A stretch of 64,000 bases of DNA, from assembly GCA_963772815.1 (NCBI GenBank), contig CAVYYV010000007.1:55889-119888 (forward strand), in the 5' to 3' direction. The notes below the pieces were generated by a model. That model was not told where the DNA came from. It did no database searches and was given only the letters and a program-made list of their open reading frames with translations. Source of the stretch: DATFFO01 sp963772815. Its GTDB lineage: Bacteria; Actinomycetota; Acidimicrobiia; Spongiisociales; ZC4RG35. Of this stretch, positions 35,078 to 43,973 are shown piece after piece. How positions within the stretch are numbered: position 1 is the stretch's first letter; each line of letters starts with the position of its first letter. The position numbers and the translations under genes were made by a program.

Positions 35078-36429
35078 AGCTTGTGTGGCTCCTGAAGTAG
35101 GCGATCGAGGGCGGCGAGGAGCGCCGCTCCCCTGTGTCCATCGGTTACACGATGATCCCCCGCCAAGGTGGCGTGGACGACCGGATGGACCCCCACCATT
35201 CCGTCCACGGCAACCGGCTGGTCGATGATCTTCCCCAAGCCGATGATCGCCACCTGCGGGGGAATGATCACAGGAAAGGCCGTCTCGACCCCACGGTCGC
35301 CAAGATTCGTGACGGTTACCGTCGGGTCGGACATCTCCGAGCTCCGGATGCGCCAGGTCCGTGCCCGGGATACCAGGTCTCGCAGTGCCTGCATGATCTG
35401 GTCGACGCTCATCTGGTCGGCGTTGTGGATGGCAGGCGCCACCAGGCCGCCTTCGCGCAGCGATACCGCCACTCCCAGGTGTACTTCTTTCGCAGGCCGG
35501 TATCCGTCGTCCACCCAGTGACCGTTGAGCCCCGGCACCTCGGTGAGTGCCAGCGCCGTGGCCCGCAGCAAAAGGGCGGCCGGCAGGAGGCGGCGCTCCA
35601 GCGATCGGTTTTCGTTCTCTTCCTCGAGCCAGCGCATCATCGTCGAGAGATCGATGTGTGTTCCCAGGTAGTAGTGGGGAATCTCGCGCTTGGACCGACT
35701 CATGGAGCGGGCGATGGCGGTTCGCATCGCCTCGATTCGGTCCTGTTCCTCGGTCGGCTTCACCTCGGCCGATTCCCTGGGAGTCTGCTGGTGGGCATGG
35801 CGAGCGCCGGTTGCTGAGGCCTCGACGTCGGCCACGGTGATCATTCGATCCGGGCGGGACGGGGCTACGCCGGTCAGGTCTACGCCAAGCTGCTGGGCGA
35901 CTTGGCGGGCCCGTGGAGAGACCCGCGGCCGATTCTGGGCGGTGGCGGCCCGATACAGGTCCTCACGGGTGATGACTCCGTTGCCGGCCGATGGGACCGA
36001 AGCGAGGTCGACGCCCAGTTGGTGAGCCAGGTGGCGGACGGGTGGAGTCACATGGGGCTCGGGAGGCGGAGGTTGGATCGGGGCAGGTGCCGGCGTCTCC
36101 GGCACCTCGGCGGGCGAGGCTGCCGGTGCTGCGGGCAGAGGCTCCGCGGCGGCCGGTTGCCCCATCGCCGTGGCCTGGGACGGTGCGGTCTCGAGTGGCT
36201 CGAACAGGGCGAGTGTGGCGCCAACCGGGACTCGATCCCGGCTGGGCTCCACGAGGAGCTGGGCAACCTTGCCCTCCTCCCAGCTCTCGACCTCGACCAG
36301 GCCCTTGTCGGTCTCGACCTCGGCCACGATGTCGCCTCGGTGGACCACATCGCCCGGCTTGACCAACCACTTGACCAGCATCCCCTCGTCCATGTCCGCG
36401 CCCAAGGATGGGAAGTGGAATTCGATCAT
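35074..36429 (-). CDS. pdhC: 2-oxoacid dehydrogenase E2 (dihydrolipoyl acyltransferase)
   Basis: 451 aa from ATG 36429 (MIEFHFPSLGADMDEG). The N-terminal lipoyl domain has the lipoylated Lys in VAEVETDKGLVEVE. A Pro/Ala linker precedes two consecutive peripheral-subunit-binding domains (VRHLAHQLGVDLASV and ARQVAQQLGVDLTGV), where one is usual. The catalytic domain contains the active-site His in AGDHRVTDGHRGA. It transfers acyl groups to CoA in the pyruvate-type complex formed with the E1 genes upstream; E3 is not encoded here. It overlaps both neighbours. Confidence 0.92.
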   Translation of the reverse strand: MIEFHFPSLGADMDEGMLVKWLVKPGDVVHRGDIVAEVETDKGLVEVESWEEGKVAQLLVEPSRDRVPVGATLALFEPLETAPSQATAMGQPAAAEPLPAAPAASPAEVPETPAPAPIQPPPPEPHVTPPVRHLAHQLGVDLASVPSAGNGVITREDLYRAATAQNRPRVSPRARQVAQQLGVDLTGVAPSRPDRMITVADVEASATGARHAHQQTPRESAEVKPTEEQDRIEAMRTAIARSMSRSKREIPHYYLGTHIDLSTMMRWLEEENENRSLERRLLPAALLLRATALALTEVPGLNGHWVDDGYRPAKEVHLGVAVSLREGGLVAPAIHNADQMSVDQIMQALRDLVSRARTWRIRSSEMSDPTVTVTNLGDRGVETAFPVIIPPQVAIIGLGKIIDQPVAVDGMVGVHPVVHATLAGDHRVTDGHRGAALLAALDRLLQEPHKL

Positions 36430-37436
36430 CGTCCCACCACGGCCAGCGCGGCTGCCACGATTCGCTCTGGTTGGGGAAGAGCAGCCTCCTCCATGTGCCG
36501 GGCATAGGGAATCGGAACTTCCGCTGAGCACACCCGAACCGGTGGAGCGTCGAGGTCCCACAGGGCTTGCTCGGTCACCTGCGATACGATCTCGCCGGCC
36601 ACGCTACCCGTCTTCCAGCCCTCGTCAACGACCATCAGGCGATGAGTGCGAGCCACGCTGTCGAGCACGCCCCCGGTATCGAGAGGGCGCAGCATGCGGA
36701 GGTCGATCACTTCGGCGGACACGTTCTGATCGGCCAGGGACTCTGCCGCCGCCATCGCCTTGGGCAGGCTTCCTCCGTACGTGACAATCGTCACGTCGGT
36801 GCCGGAACGGCGGATGGCCGAGCCGGTGAGCGGGGCGGGGCCTGCCCCTTCGCTCAACGTCCCCGACAGCGTGTAAAGCCCGACATGCTCGAAGATGATC
36901 ACCGGGTCTGGATCCTCGAGGGCCGACCACAGCATCCAGCGAGCATCGTCGATAGTGGCGGGTGAAGCCACTTTCAATCCAGGCACGTGTGCGTACCAGG
37001 CTTCCAATGAGTGTGAATGCTGGGCGGCTACCTGTCGTCCCGCTCCCGTCGCCATCCTGATCACGACCGGCACGTTGAGCTGACCACCCGACATGTGCAG
37101 ATACAGGGCGGCCGTATTGACGATCTGGTCCAGAGCGAGCATGGAGAAGTTGACCGTCATCACTTCGACGATGGGTCGCAGTCCGCCCAGGGCGGCCCCA
37201 ATGCCGGCACCGACGAAGGCTGATTCAGATAGCGGTGTGTCACGTATGCGCTCCGGCCCGAACTCCTCCAGAAGGCCTTTCGACACGGCGTAGCAGCCGC
37301 CGTAGCGACCAACGTCCTCGCCCATCAGAAAGACGCGTTCGTCTCTCTGCATGGCGTCGCGGATCGCCTCTCGCATCGCCTCTCGGTATGTGAGGGTGTC
37401 GACCGATGTGGCTGGGGCGGTAGTAGGGCTGGTCAT
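36426..37436 (-). CDS. pdhB: 2-oxoacid dehydrogenase E1 component, beta subunit
   Basis: 336 aa transketolase-like beta subunit. It begins TLTYREAMREAIRDAMQRDERVFLMGEDVGRYGG, continues with RIRDTPLSESAFVGAGIGAALGGLRPIVEVM and QHSHSLEAWYAHVPGLKVASPAT, and ends with the C-terminal domain DVTIVTYGGSLPKAMAAAE. With E1 alpha it decarboxylates pyruvate or a related 2-oxoacid using thiamine diphosphate. Start and stop both overlap neighbours as ATGA. Confidence 0.93.
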   Translation of the reverse strand: MTSPTTAPATSVDTLTYREAMREAIRDAMQRDERVFLMGEDVGRYGGCYAVSKGLLEEFGPERIRDTPLSESAFVGAGIGAALGGLRPIVEVMTVNFSMLALDQIVNTAALYLHMSGGQLNVPVVIRMATGAGRQVAAQHSHSLEAWYAHVPGLKVASPATIDDARWMLWSALEDPDPVIIFEHVGLYTLSGTLSEGAGPAPLTGSAIRRSGTDVTIVTYGGSLPKAMAAAESLADQNVSAEVIDLRMLRPLDTGGVLDSVARTHRLMVVDEGWKTGSVAGEIVSQVTEQALWDLDAPPVRVCSAEVPIPYARHMEEAALPQPERIVAAALAVVGR

Positions 37437-38404
37437 GATGAGACCTCGCTATGGACGAACCGGGTCAGGTCGTCGACCGACTCCCAAGAGCCCGCCTCGG
37501 CGAACTCCACGGCGGCGTCGATCTCGGCGGCGACTTCGGACTCCAGGACGGCGAGGTCGGCCTCGGTCAGCAGCCCGTCCGCCGATAGTCGTTGCTGGAG
37601 TATCTCAATCGGGTCACGCCCCTTCCACACCTCGACCTCTGTCTTCTCCCTATACAACTCGGGGTCGAACATCGAATGGGCCCGGAAGCGATAGGTCTGG
37701 CACTCGAGAAAGTGAGGGCCTGCACCTGCCCGGACCGCCTCAACGGCCGCTCGGGCGGCTTCCTCGACCTCCACCACATCCATGCCGTCAACCGCCCAGG
37801 CGGGTATGCCATAGGAGGCGGCCTTCAGCGTCAGATGGGTCTGAGATTCGGACCGTTCCAGCGCCGTGCCCATCGCATACAGGTTGTTCTCGCAGCAGAA
37901 CAGGACCGGGAGCTCCCACAGGGCGGCCAGATTCATGGCCTCGTGGAACTCACCTTCGGCCATTGCCCCTTCTCCGAAGAAGACCGTCGTTACCCGGCTC
38001 CTGTCCTGCATCCGGTCGGCCAGGGCCAGGCCAACCGCCAGGGGGAGGCCACCGCCGACGATGGCGTTGCCGCCGTAGAACCGGCGCGAGGCGTCGAAGA
38101 GATGCATGGATCCACCCCGGCCCCGGCTGCATCCCTCGACCTTGCCGAACATCTCGGCCATGATCGAGCCGGTATCGACACCCCGGATGAGGGCATGGCC
38201 GTGTTCCCGATACGTGGCGACCACCGCATCATCCGGTTTGAGGCTTTGCATCACTCCTACGGCCACGGCTTCCTCTCCGATATACAAATGGAGGAAGCCT
38301 CTGATCTTCTCCTGCTGATACAGCTGCACACAGCGCTCCTCGAAACGCCGGATGCGCAGCATCTCGCTCAACAGATGGATGAGATGGTCTCGATCTTGGC
38401 TCAC
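37433..38404 (-). CDS. pdhA: 2-oxoacid dehydrogenase E1 component, alpha subunit
   Basis: 323 aa from GTG 38404, which overlaps the preceding stop as GTGA and has the ribosome-binding site GGAGGAG. Longer upstream frames are spurious. Features: LRIRRFEERCVQLYQQEKIRGFLHLYIGEEA, RGRGGSMH, GNAIVGGGLPLAVGLALA, and the thiamine-diphosphate motif GEGAMAEGEFHEAMNLAALW...CCENN, with YRFRAHSMFDP near the end. The substrate is probably pyruvate; acetoin dehydrogenase is the main alternative because E1 alpha and beta sequences are similar. Confidence 0.92.
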   Translation of the reverse strand: MSQDRDHLIHLLSEMLRIRRFEERCVQLYQQEKIRGFLHLYIGEEAVAVGVMQSLKPDDAVVATYREHGHALIRGVDTGSIMAEMFGKVEGCSRGRGGSMHLFDASRRFYGGNAIVGGGLPLAVGLALADRMQDRSRVTTVFFGEGAMAEGEFHEAMNLAALWELPVLFCCENNLYAMGTALERSESQTHLTLKAASYGIPAWAVDGMDVVEVEEAARAAVEAVRAGAGPHFLECQTYRFRAHSMFDPELYREKTEVEVWKGRDPIEILQQRLSADGLLTEADLAVLESEVAAEIDAAVEFAEAGSWESVDDLTRFVHSEVSS

Positions 38405-40212
38405 TTCTCTCCTCCGTTCTCGAGGGTGGAAAGGTCGCCGGTGGGCAAACCGAGCTCCCAGGCCCGCAGCAGGCGGCGCATGATCTTGCCGGAGCGGGTG
38501 TGCGGAAGCTGCTGCTCGTGGCCGATCTCCCGGGGAGCCACGGCTGCTCCCAGGCGGGTTCGAGCCCATCCCATCACCTCCTTCTCCAGTTGCGGGCTCC
38601 ATTCGTAGCCAGGGTTCAAGGAAACGAAGGCCTTGACGATCTCACCGGCCACCTCGTCCGGCTTGCCGATCACGCCGGCCTCGGCTACTGCTGGATGCTC
38701 CATCAAGGCCGACTCGACTTCGAAGGGGCCGATCAGGTGCCCCGCCGACTTGATGACGTCGTCGGCTCTGCCCACGAACCAGAAGTAGCCGTCTTCGTCA
38801 CGCTCGGCCAGGTCGCCACTTCGGTACCAGCCGTCGGCGAAGGAGCGCTGGTAGCGCTCGTCCATTCCCAGGTAGCCCTGGAACATCGAGGGCCAGCCCA
38901 CCTCGAGCGCCAGCTCGCCCTCGGTGAACGGTTCGGACTCTTCTACCGGCGAACCGGATCCGTCAGTAACCAACGAACCGTTCTGGTCCCGGCGCAGGAT
39001 CGTTGCCCCGATCCCCGGAAGGGGTCGGCCCATCGACCCGGGGCGAATCTCCTCGGCGGCGTAGTTGGCGATCATGATTCCGCCCGTTTCCGTCTGCCAC
39101 CAGTTGTCGTGCACGGGAAGGCCCAGCGCTTCCTCTCCCCAGATCACGGCTTCCGGGTTCAGCGGTTCACCCACGCTGGCTACGAATCTGAGCGAGGACA
39201 GGTCGTATTCCCGCGCCACCTCCGTGCCCACCTTCATCAACATTCGGAGGGCGGTCGGAGCGGTGTACCAGACCTCGACGGCCTGGTCCGCGATGATGCC
39301 GTACCAGCGGTCGGCATCGAAGTCGGACTCGTCGACGATGCTGGTGACGCCGTGAGTCAATGGGGCGATGACTCCATACGACATTCCCGTCACCCAGCCG
39401 GGATCGGCTGTGCACCAGAAGATGTCATCGGGGTGGAGGTCGAGCGCATAAAGGGCGGATACGTAGTGATGCAGCACCGCCCGGTGGGTGTGCACGGCAC
39501 CTTTGGGCGTGCCGGTGGTGCCGGAAGTGAAATGGAGCAGCGCCATGTCGTCGGGGTCCATGGGACGGGCCGGCGTCGTCGGGCTCCCCGAGGCCATGAA
39601 CTCCTCGAAATCGATGGTCTCGGCCAGGTCCGCCTTGGCTCCTGTGTTGATGACTATCACATGGCGGAGGTGCTCGAGCCGGTCCCTCATGGGGAGGACC
39701 TTGCGCTTGTAGAGAGAGTCGGTGGTCACGAGGACGGCACCTTCGCCCAGTGTCAACCGGGTCTGGATCGGTTCGGGACCAAAGGCCGAGAAGAGCGGCG
39801 CCACGACACTCCCATGCTTGAGGGTGCCAAGGACTGCCGTATGCAGTTTGGGAGTTCGGCTGGAGAGGGTGAAGACCCGTGTTCCGGGTTCCAGGCCGAG
39901 ACCGTCGAGTGCCGAGGCGAAACGGGAGGTGTCGGCGGCGAGTTGCGCGTAGCTGACATCGATCACTTCCCCGGTGCGAGACAGCCACCTGAGGGCAGTC
40001 TTGTCCGCCAGACGGTCCAGATGGCGATCCACTGCCTCGTAGGCGATGTTCCAGTGGCCTCCTGGGAGCAGGTCGAGTCCCCCCAGGGCATCCTGCCAGT
40101 TGAACTCCGCACGGGTGCGCCGATAGTCGACAAGATTGGGTGGCTTGCGAAAGGCTCCGGTCTTCTCGATGGGCGGGTATTCGAAGCTGGTTGGGGGCGC
40201 TTGGCTGCCCAT
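38401..40212 (-). CDS. acsA: Acetyl-CoA synthetase (AMP-forming acyl-CoA ligase)
   Basis: 603 aa from ATG 40212 (MGSQAPPTSFEYPPIEKTG). AMP-binding motifs are HFTSGTTGTPKGAVHTH, WWQTETGG and YRSGDLAERDEDGYFWFVGRADDVIKSAGHLIGP. The C-terminal catalytic Lys is in LPHTRSGKIMRRLLRA. It forms acetyl-CoA from acetate, ATP and CoA. It heads the operon leading to the E1-E2-ACP genes. A DevR-type box 36 bases before the start suggests induction under hypoxia or NO. Confidence 0.9.
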   Translation of the reverse strand: MGSQAPPTSFEYPPIEKTGAFRKPPNLVDYRRTRAEFNWQDALGGLDLLPGGHWNIAYEAVDRHLDRLADKTALRWLSRTGEVIDVSYAQLAADTSRFASALDGLGLEPGTRVFTLSSRTPKLHTAVLGTLKHGSVVAPLFSAFGPEPIQTRLTLGEGAVLVTTDSLYKRKVLPMRDRLEHLRHVIVINTGAKADLAETIDFEEFMASGSPTTPARPMDPDDMALLHFTSGTTGTPKGAVHTHRAVLHHYVSALYALDLHPDDIFWCTADPGWVTGMSYGVIAPLTHGVTSIVDESDFDADRWYGIIADQAVEVWYTAPTALRMLMKVGTEVAREYDLSSLRFVASVGEPLNPEAVIWGEEALGLPVHDNWWQTETGGIMIANYAAEEIRPGSMGRPLPGIGATILRRDQNGSLVTDGSGSPVEESEPFTEGELALEVGWPSMFQGYLGMDERYQRSFADGWYRSGDLAERDEDGYFWFVGRADDVIKSAGHLIGPFEVESALMEHPAVAEAGVIGKPDEVAGEIVKAFVSLNPGYEWSPQLEKEVMGWARTRLGAAVAPREIGHEQQLPHTRSGKIMRRLLRAWELGLPTGDLSTLENGGEK

Positions 40213-40247
40213 GTAGCCAGCATGTCGTTTGGGATCTCGTCTGGTAA

Positions 40248-40261
40248 GAGGCAAAAGTCCC
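40248..40261 (-). promoter_or_regulatory. DevR/DosR box 3, acsA operon
   Basis: GAGGCAAAAGTCCC has one mismatch to GGGNCNNAAGTCCC. It lies 36 bases upstream of the acsA start. Confidence 0.65.
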
Positions 40262-40465
40262 CCTCCCACCGCGCCGGAAAAACGCCCCCTTCCGCTGTCC
40301 CGGATGAGCCGACAGAATCCGAGTCCGGGAGACGCCCCCTGGAGTTCTCCGGTCAATGCCGCTCCCGACCCGACGAAGGGTTCTCCTCCGACCCGACCGC
40401 CCCTCCTAAATCGACCCCCCGGACTCGGTGCGGCTCAGCCTGGGAAGCCCGGCGCCCGATACATA

Positions 40466-40479
40466 GGGCAGAAAGTCCC
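40466..40479 (-). promoter_or_regulatory. DevR/DosR box 4
   Basis: GGGCAGAAAGTCCC has one mismatch. It lies about 250 bases upstream of acsA and just beyond the end of the CBS fragment; a distal box for acsA is the likeliest role. Confidence 0.55.
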
Positions 40480-40486
40480 AAACCAA

Positions 40487-40663
40487 TCACTCCGCCCGTC
40501 GTCGATGCCTAGTGTGAGCTGCGGTGCTCGACTCCCGCAATGCCCAGGCCGGATTCTTGATGCTCGACGTGCCGATCTGCTCGGCGTCCAAGTTCGCATC
40601 TTGGGCGATGGCAGCCGCTCGATCGTGTTCGGTGATAATGCCTGTGATGAGTTCGTCATTCAT
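40487..40663 (-). pseudogene. CBS-domain protein fragment
   Basis: From ATG 40663 the minus strand encodes about 58 residues that begin MNDELITGIITEHDRAAAIAQDANLDAEQIG, a recognisable CBS-domain strand-helix unit (GIITEHD). They then lose similarity and stop at 40487. Complete CBS proteins of this kind (such as the hypoxic response protein Hrp1) belong to the mycobacterial DosR regulon; here only a remnant remains. Confidence 0.5.
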
Positions 40664-40963
40664 GACCGGGAGGGATCCGATATGCACAAGGAAGCGGGCG
40701 GGAGTGCATAGAGAGCGGGTTTCGTCGACGGTCTCGACATGGCCGCCGACAACAGACGGGGCCGTCAATTCGAATCCTTCACCGGGTTGCCCCGGACGGA
40801 CGAAATCTCTGGAAGAAGCAACGGATCAGCGCCCACACCAGGAGTGCACAGACCGGCGTCAACCCCAGCACGGTCGCTTGATCGATACGAACCCCCCAAC
40901 TCCGTTGCTCGATGGGCAGGTCGTCCATGGAAGAACCGTATGGGCATTGAATTTGGCTCCCTG

Positions 40964-40977
40964 GGGCCTTAGGTCCC
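40964..40977 (+). promoter_or_regulatory. DevR/DosR box 5, phosphofructokinase
   Basis: GGGCCTTAGGTCCC has one mismatch in either orientation. It lies 46 bases upstream of the pfkA GTG. Confidence 0.65.
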
Positions 40978-41023
40978 AGATCCGCGCCGGGAGTGATGAA
41001 CACGAACAAGAGGAGGGGACCTT

Positions 41024-42043
41024 GTGAGCATCGGGGTGCTGACGGCTGGAGGTGACTGTCCGGGTCTCAACGCCGCCATCCGTGGAGTGGTGACCCGGGT
41101 GGTGACGGAGGGGGTTCGCGTCGTGGGCGTGGAGAACGGCTGGCAGGGGCTCATGGAGGGTCGAACGCGACCGCTCAAGAGGGACGACGTGCGAGGAATC
41201 CTCGTCCGCGGAGGGACGATCCTCGGGACGTCGCGGATGGATCCCTACGTCCACGGCGAAGGTCTCGGCTCGGTGCGGGAGACCGTAGAGCGCGAGAACC
41301 TGACCTGTCTGGTGGTGATCGGGGGTGACGGCTCACTTCGCACGGCTGCCCGATTGCACGCCGAGGGTGTGCCCGTGGTGGGTATTCCCAAGACGATCGA
41401 CAACGACATCGCCGGCACGGACACGACCTTTGGATTCCACACCGCCGTGCAGATAGTCACAGATGCCATCGACCGGCTCACCACGACAGCCGAGTCCCAC
41501 AACCGGGTCATGGTGGTGGAGGTCATGGGCCGAACGGCCGGCTGGATAGCGACCTATTCGGGAATGGCCGGGGGCGCGGAGGCCATTTTGATACCCGAGG
41601 TTTCCTACGACCTCGACGACCTGGCCGCTCGGCTCCGCCGGCGTCACGAGGCGGGGAGGAACTACTCGATCGTGGTGGTTGCCGAGGGTACGCCGGGCCC
41701 GGCCGGCAAGGTCGCCACTCAGGGTTTGGATGCCTACGGGTTTTCCAGGCTGGGTGGCGTGGCGTCGGTGCTCGCCGGGGAGTTGGAGCGGTTGACCGGC
41801 TTCGAATGCCGGGTCATGACGCTGGGCTATCTCCAACGGGGTGGCTCCCCGACCGCCTACGACCGCATCCTGGCCACGCGCTTCGGTATTGCCGCCGGGG
41901 GCCTGGCGCTGGAGGGAAAGGGTGGGACGATGGTGGCGCTCAGAGGGGATGAGATCGTGACTCTCGACCTCGAAGTGATCAATCGTCCTCCCCGGAACCT
42001 CGATCCCGAACGCTACGAGGAAGCCGCCTGGTTCTTTGCCTGA
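41024..42043 (+). CDS. pfkA: 6-phosphofructokinase (PfkA type)
   Basis: 339 aa from GTG 41024, with the ribosome-binding site GAGGGGA. It phosphorylates fructose 6-phosphate. Motifs: MSIGVLTAGGDCPGLNAAIRG, GGDGSLRTAARL and PKTIDNDIAGTDTTFGFHTA, with VMGRTAGWIATYSG. GGDGS (Gly, not Asp) points to ATP as phosphoryl donor, while the Lys in PKTIDND is the variant seen in actinobacterial ATP-PFKs as well as PPi enzymes. A phosphofructokinase (pfkB type) also belongs to the mycobacterial DosR regulon, and a DevR box precedes this gene. Confidence 0.94.
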   Translation: MSIGVLTAGGDCPGLNAAIRGVVTRVVTEGVRVVGVENGWQGLMEGRTRPLKRDDVRGILVRGGTILGTSRMDPYVHGEGLGSVRETVERENLTCLVVIGGDGSLRTAARLHAEGVPVVGIPKTIDNDIAGTDTTFGFHTAVQIVTDAIDRLTTTAESHNRVMVVEVMGRTAGWIATYSGMAGGAEAILIPEVSYDLDDLAARLRRRHEAGRNYSIVVVAEGTPGPAGKVATQGLDAYGFSRLGGVASVLAGELERLTGFECRVMTLGYLQRGGSPTAYDRILATRFGIAAGGLALEGKGGTMVALRGDEIVTLDLEVINRPPRNLDPERYEEAAWFFA

Positions 42044-42055
42044 AACTTGCCTCGG

Positions 42056-42069
42056 GGGCCTTTCGCCCC
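42056..42069 (+). promoter_or_regulatory. DevR/DosR box 6
   Basis: GGGCCTTTCGCCCC has one mismatch to GGGACTTNNGNCCC. It lies 75 bases upstream of the YbaK-type gene and 13 bases after the pfkA stop. Confidence 0.6.
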
Positions 42070-42144
42070 TGGCGGGGCAATGCGCGCCACGCCATGCTGG
42101 AGAGGGACCCGGCCTCTTCCGGTGGCTGACCCAGGAGGACGAGC

Positions 42145-42606
42145 ATGGTTGCCGAGACGCTGCGAACTGCGCTGGTGACGAAGGGAATTGCTTTTCATAA
42201 GTCCCAGCATCGCGAGACCTTTACCGCCCTGGAAATGGCTGCGGCCGAGCACATCAGCGGCTATCAGGTCGCCAAGCCGGTGTTCGTCATGGCAGGAGAG
42301 CAACTGGTAATGGCCGTGCTCCCTGCGCCGTATCAGCTCGACCTTGCCAAGATGGGTAAAGCGCTCGGCAGAGAGGTACGGTTGGCTCGCGAGGACGAAT
42401 TCGGGGAAGTCTTCCATGACTGCGACCGGGGTGCGGAACCACCGCTCGGGACCATATATGGAGTGCTCACCCTGGTCGATGAGAGACTGATCGCGGAGAC
42501 TATTCACTTCGAGGGGGGATCGCACTCGAGCGCCCTTTCGATGAGCCGGGATGGTTTTCTCGAAGTGGTCCGCCCCCGAGTCGCCGATCTGGCGGCCCAG
42601 GACTAG
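42145..42606 (+). CDS. YbaK/EbsC-family aminoacyl-tRNA deacylase-like protein
   Basis: 153 aa from ATG 42145 with the ribosome-binding site AGGAGG. The YbaK fold is indicated by ALVTKGIAFHKSQHRETFTALEMAAAEHI, YQVAKPVFVMAGEQLVMAVLPAPYQLDLAKM, and FGEVFHDCDRGAEPPLGTIYGVLTLVDERLI with the conserved GxxPP-like loop. Family members hydrolyse misacylated tRNAs; several standalone YbaK-like proteins are stress-associated. The usual lysine (V-K in the SLVKS strand) appears as AKP. It is followed by the phosphoribosyltransferase fusion in the same frame with 15 bases between. Confidence 0.85.
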   Translation: MVAETLRTALVTKGIAFHKSQHRETFTALEMAAAEHISGYQVAKPVFVMAGEQLVMAVLPAPYQLDLAKMGKALGREVRLAREDEFGEVFHDCDRGAEPPLGTIYGVLTLVDERLIAETIHFEGGSHSSALSMSRDGFLEVVRPRVADLAAQD

Positions 42607-42621
42607 CGAAGGGAACCGATC

Positions 42622-43953
42622 ATTTACCGATTTCGCGGGCGTTTCGACTCAGACCTCTACTTCCAGGACCGACAGGAGGCGGGCCGGCGACTGGCTCAAC
42701 GCCTCGATCATCTCAGAGGATCGCCGGTGGTGGTGCTCGGGTTGCCTCGGGGAGGGGTTCCGGTGGCACAAGAGGTTGCCGACGCCCTCGAGGCGCCCCT
42801 GGACGTGATCATCGTTCGCAAGCTCGGGGTCCCGTGGCAGCGGGAGTTGGCAATGGGAGCGATAGGCGAGGGCGGAGTTCGAGTCTTGAACGAGGACCTG
42901 ATTCGCTCATTGCGGTTGGGAGAGGACGACCTGTCGCGGGTTGAGAGGCTCGAGAGGGACGAGTTGGACAGAAGGGCGCAAACCTATCGTGGAGGCCGTC
43001 CGATGGTCGACCTGGCAGGAAGGACGGCGGTAATAGTTGACGATGGGATCGCCACGGGCGCGACGGCCGCTGCCGCATGTGCGGTGGCACGGGCGCACGG
43101 GGCCGAGCGCGTGATTCTGGCTGCGCCGGTGGCATCTGTTCAGGCGGTAGCCCACCTCAGCTCTGAGGCCGATGAGGTCGTGGTGGTGGGTGCTCCGTCG
43201 GACATGGGCGCGATCGGCGCCTTCTACGCGGACTTCTCTCCCACGTCCGATTCTGAGGTGCGCCGGATTCTCCAGGGACATGCCCAGCGTGCTCTCGGCT
43301 CCGACGGAAGGGGCGATTCCATCCAACCTTCGAGTGAGGTTTCCATCACGCTGCCCGGAGTCACACTTCCCGGTCTGTTGACATTGTCGCCCGGCGCTTC
43401 CTCCGTGGTCATCTTCGCTCATGGCTCTGGAAGCAGCCGGAATAGCCCCCGCAACAGGAATGTCGCCGCCGAGCTCAACCGAGCCGGGCATGGGACCCTG
43501 TTGTTCGACCTGCTCACCGAGGAAGAGAGCGGGGATCGTCACAACGTGTTCGACATCCCGCTGTTGGGGGAGCGTTTGAAAGCGGCCACCAGTTGGTTGA
43601 ACCAGACAGGCCCCGGAGACCTCGAGGTCGGTTACTTCGGCGCCAGCACCGGGGCGGCAGCCGCTCTCGTGGCCGCGGCGGACATGGGGGACGGCATCGG
43701 GGCGGTCGTTTCCCGAGGTGGCCGCCCGGACCTGGCTCGGACCCGTCTACCCTCGGTGACTGCACCCACGCTCCTCATCGTCGGCGGTAGAGATACCGAA
43801 GTGCTAGCCCTCAACCGTGACGCCGCTTCCCGTCTCACCTGTTCTCACCAACTCGAGGTGGTGACTGGTGCTACCCACCTGTTCGAGGAACCCGGAGCCC
43901 TGAAGGAGGTGGCTCACCTCGCAGTGGCGTGGTTTGATCGGCACCTGGGCTGA
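42622..43953 (+). CDS. Phosphoribosyltransferase fused to dienelactone-hydrolase-like domain
   Basis: About 443 aa with two domains. Residues ~15-210 are a type I phosphoribosyltransferase (VLGLPRGGVPVAQEVADAL, VIVRKLGVPWQRELAMGAIGEGG, PRPP loop VIVDDGIATGATAAAA). Residues ~230-443 are an alpha/beta hydrolase (VVIFAHGSGSSRNSPRNRNVA; nucleophile region GYFGASTGAAAALVAAA; Asp in GGRDTEV; His in GATHLFEEPG). The same fusion exists as Rv0571c in the mycobacterial DosR regulon. Homology clearly extends upstream of the first GTG (42727) through FDSDLYFQDRQEAGRRLAQRL. That stretch contains no ATG, GTG or TTG, so an ATT start at 42622, 9 bases after GAAGG, is my best reading (ATC 42619 also possible). 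Confidence 0.85.
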   Translation: MYRFRGRFDSDLYFQDRQEAGRRLAQRLDHLRGSPVVVLGLPRGGVPVAQEVADALEAPLDVIIVRKLGVPWQRELAMGAIGEGGVRVLNEDLIRSLRLGEDDLSRVERLERDELDRRAQTYRGGRPMVDLAGRTAVIVDDGIATGATAAAACAVARAHGAERVILAAPVASVQAVAHLSSEADEVVVVGAPSDMGAIGAFYADFSPTSDSEVRRILQGHAQRALGSDGRGDSIQPSSEVSITLPGVTLPGLLTLSPGASSVVIFAHGSGSSRNSPRNRNVAAELNRAGHGTLLFDLLTEEESGDRHNVFDIPLLGERLKAATSWLNQTGPGDLEVGYFGASTGAAAALVAAADMGDGIGAVVSRGGRPDLARTRLPSVTAPTLLIVGGRDTEVLALNRDAASRLTCSHQLEVVTGATHLFEEPGALKEVAHLAVAWFDRHLG

Positions 43954-43973
43954 ATCTGACGGCCCGAGCCGAT

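Noticed and set aside
38500..40512. 670-aa plus-strand frame opposite acsA
   Set aside because: Shadow of the acetyl-CoA synthetase gene.
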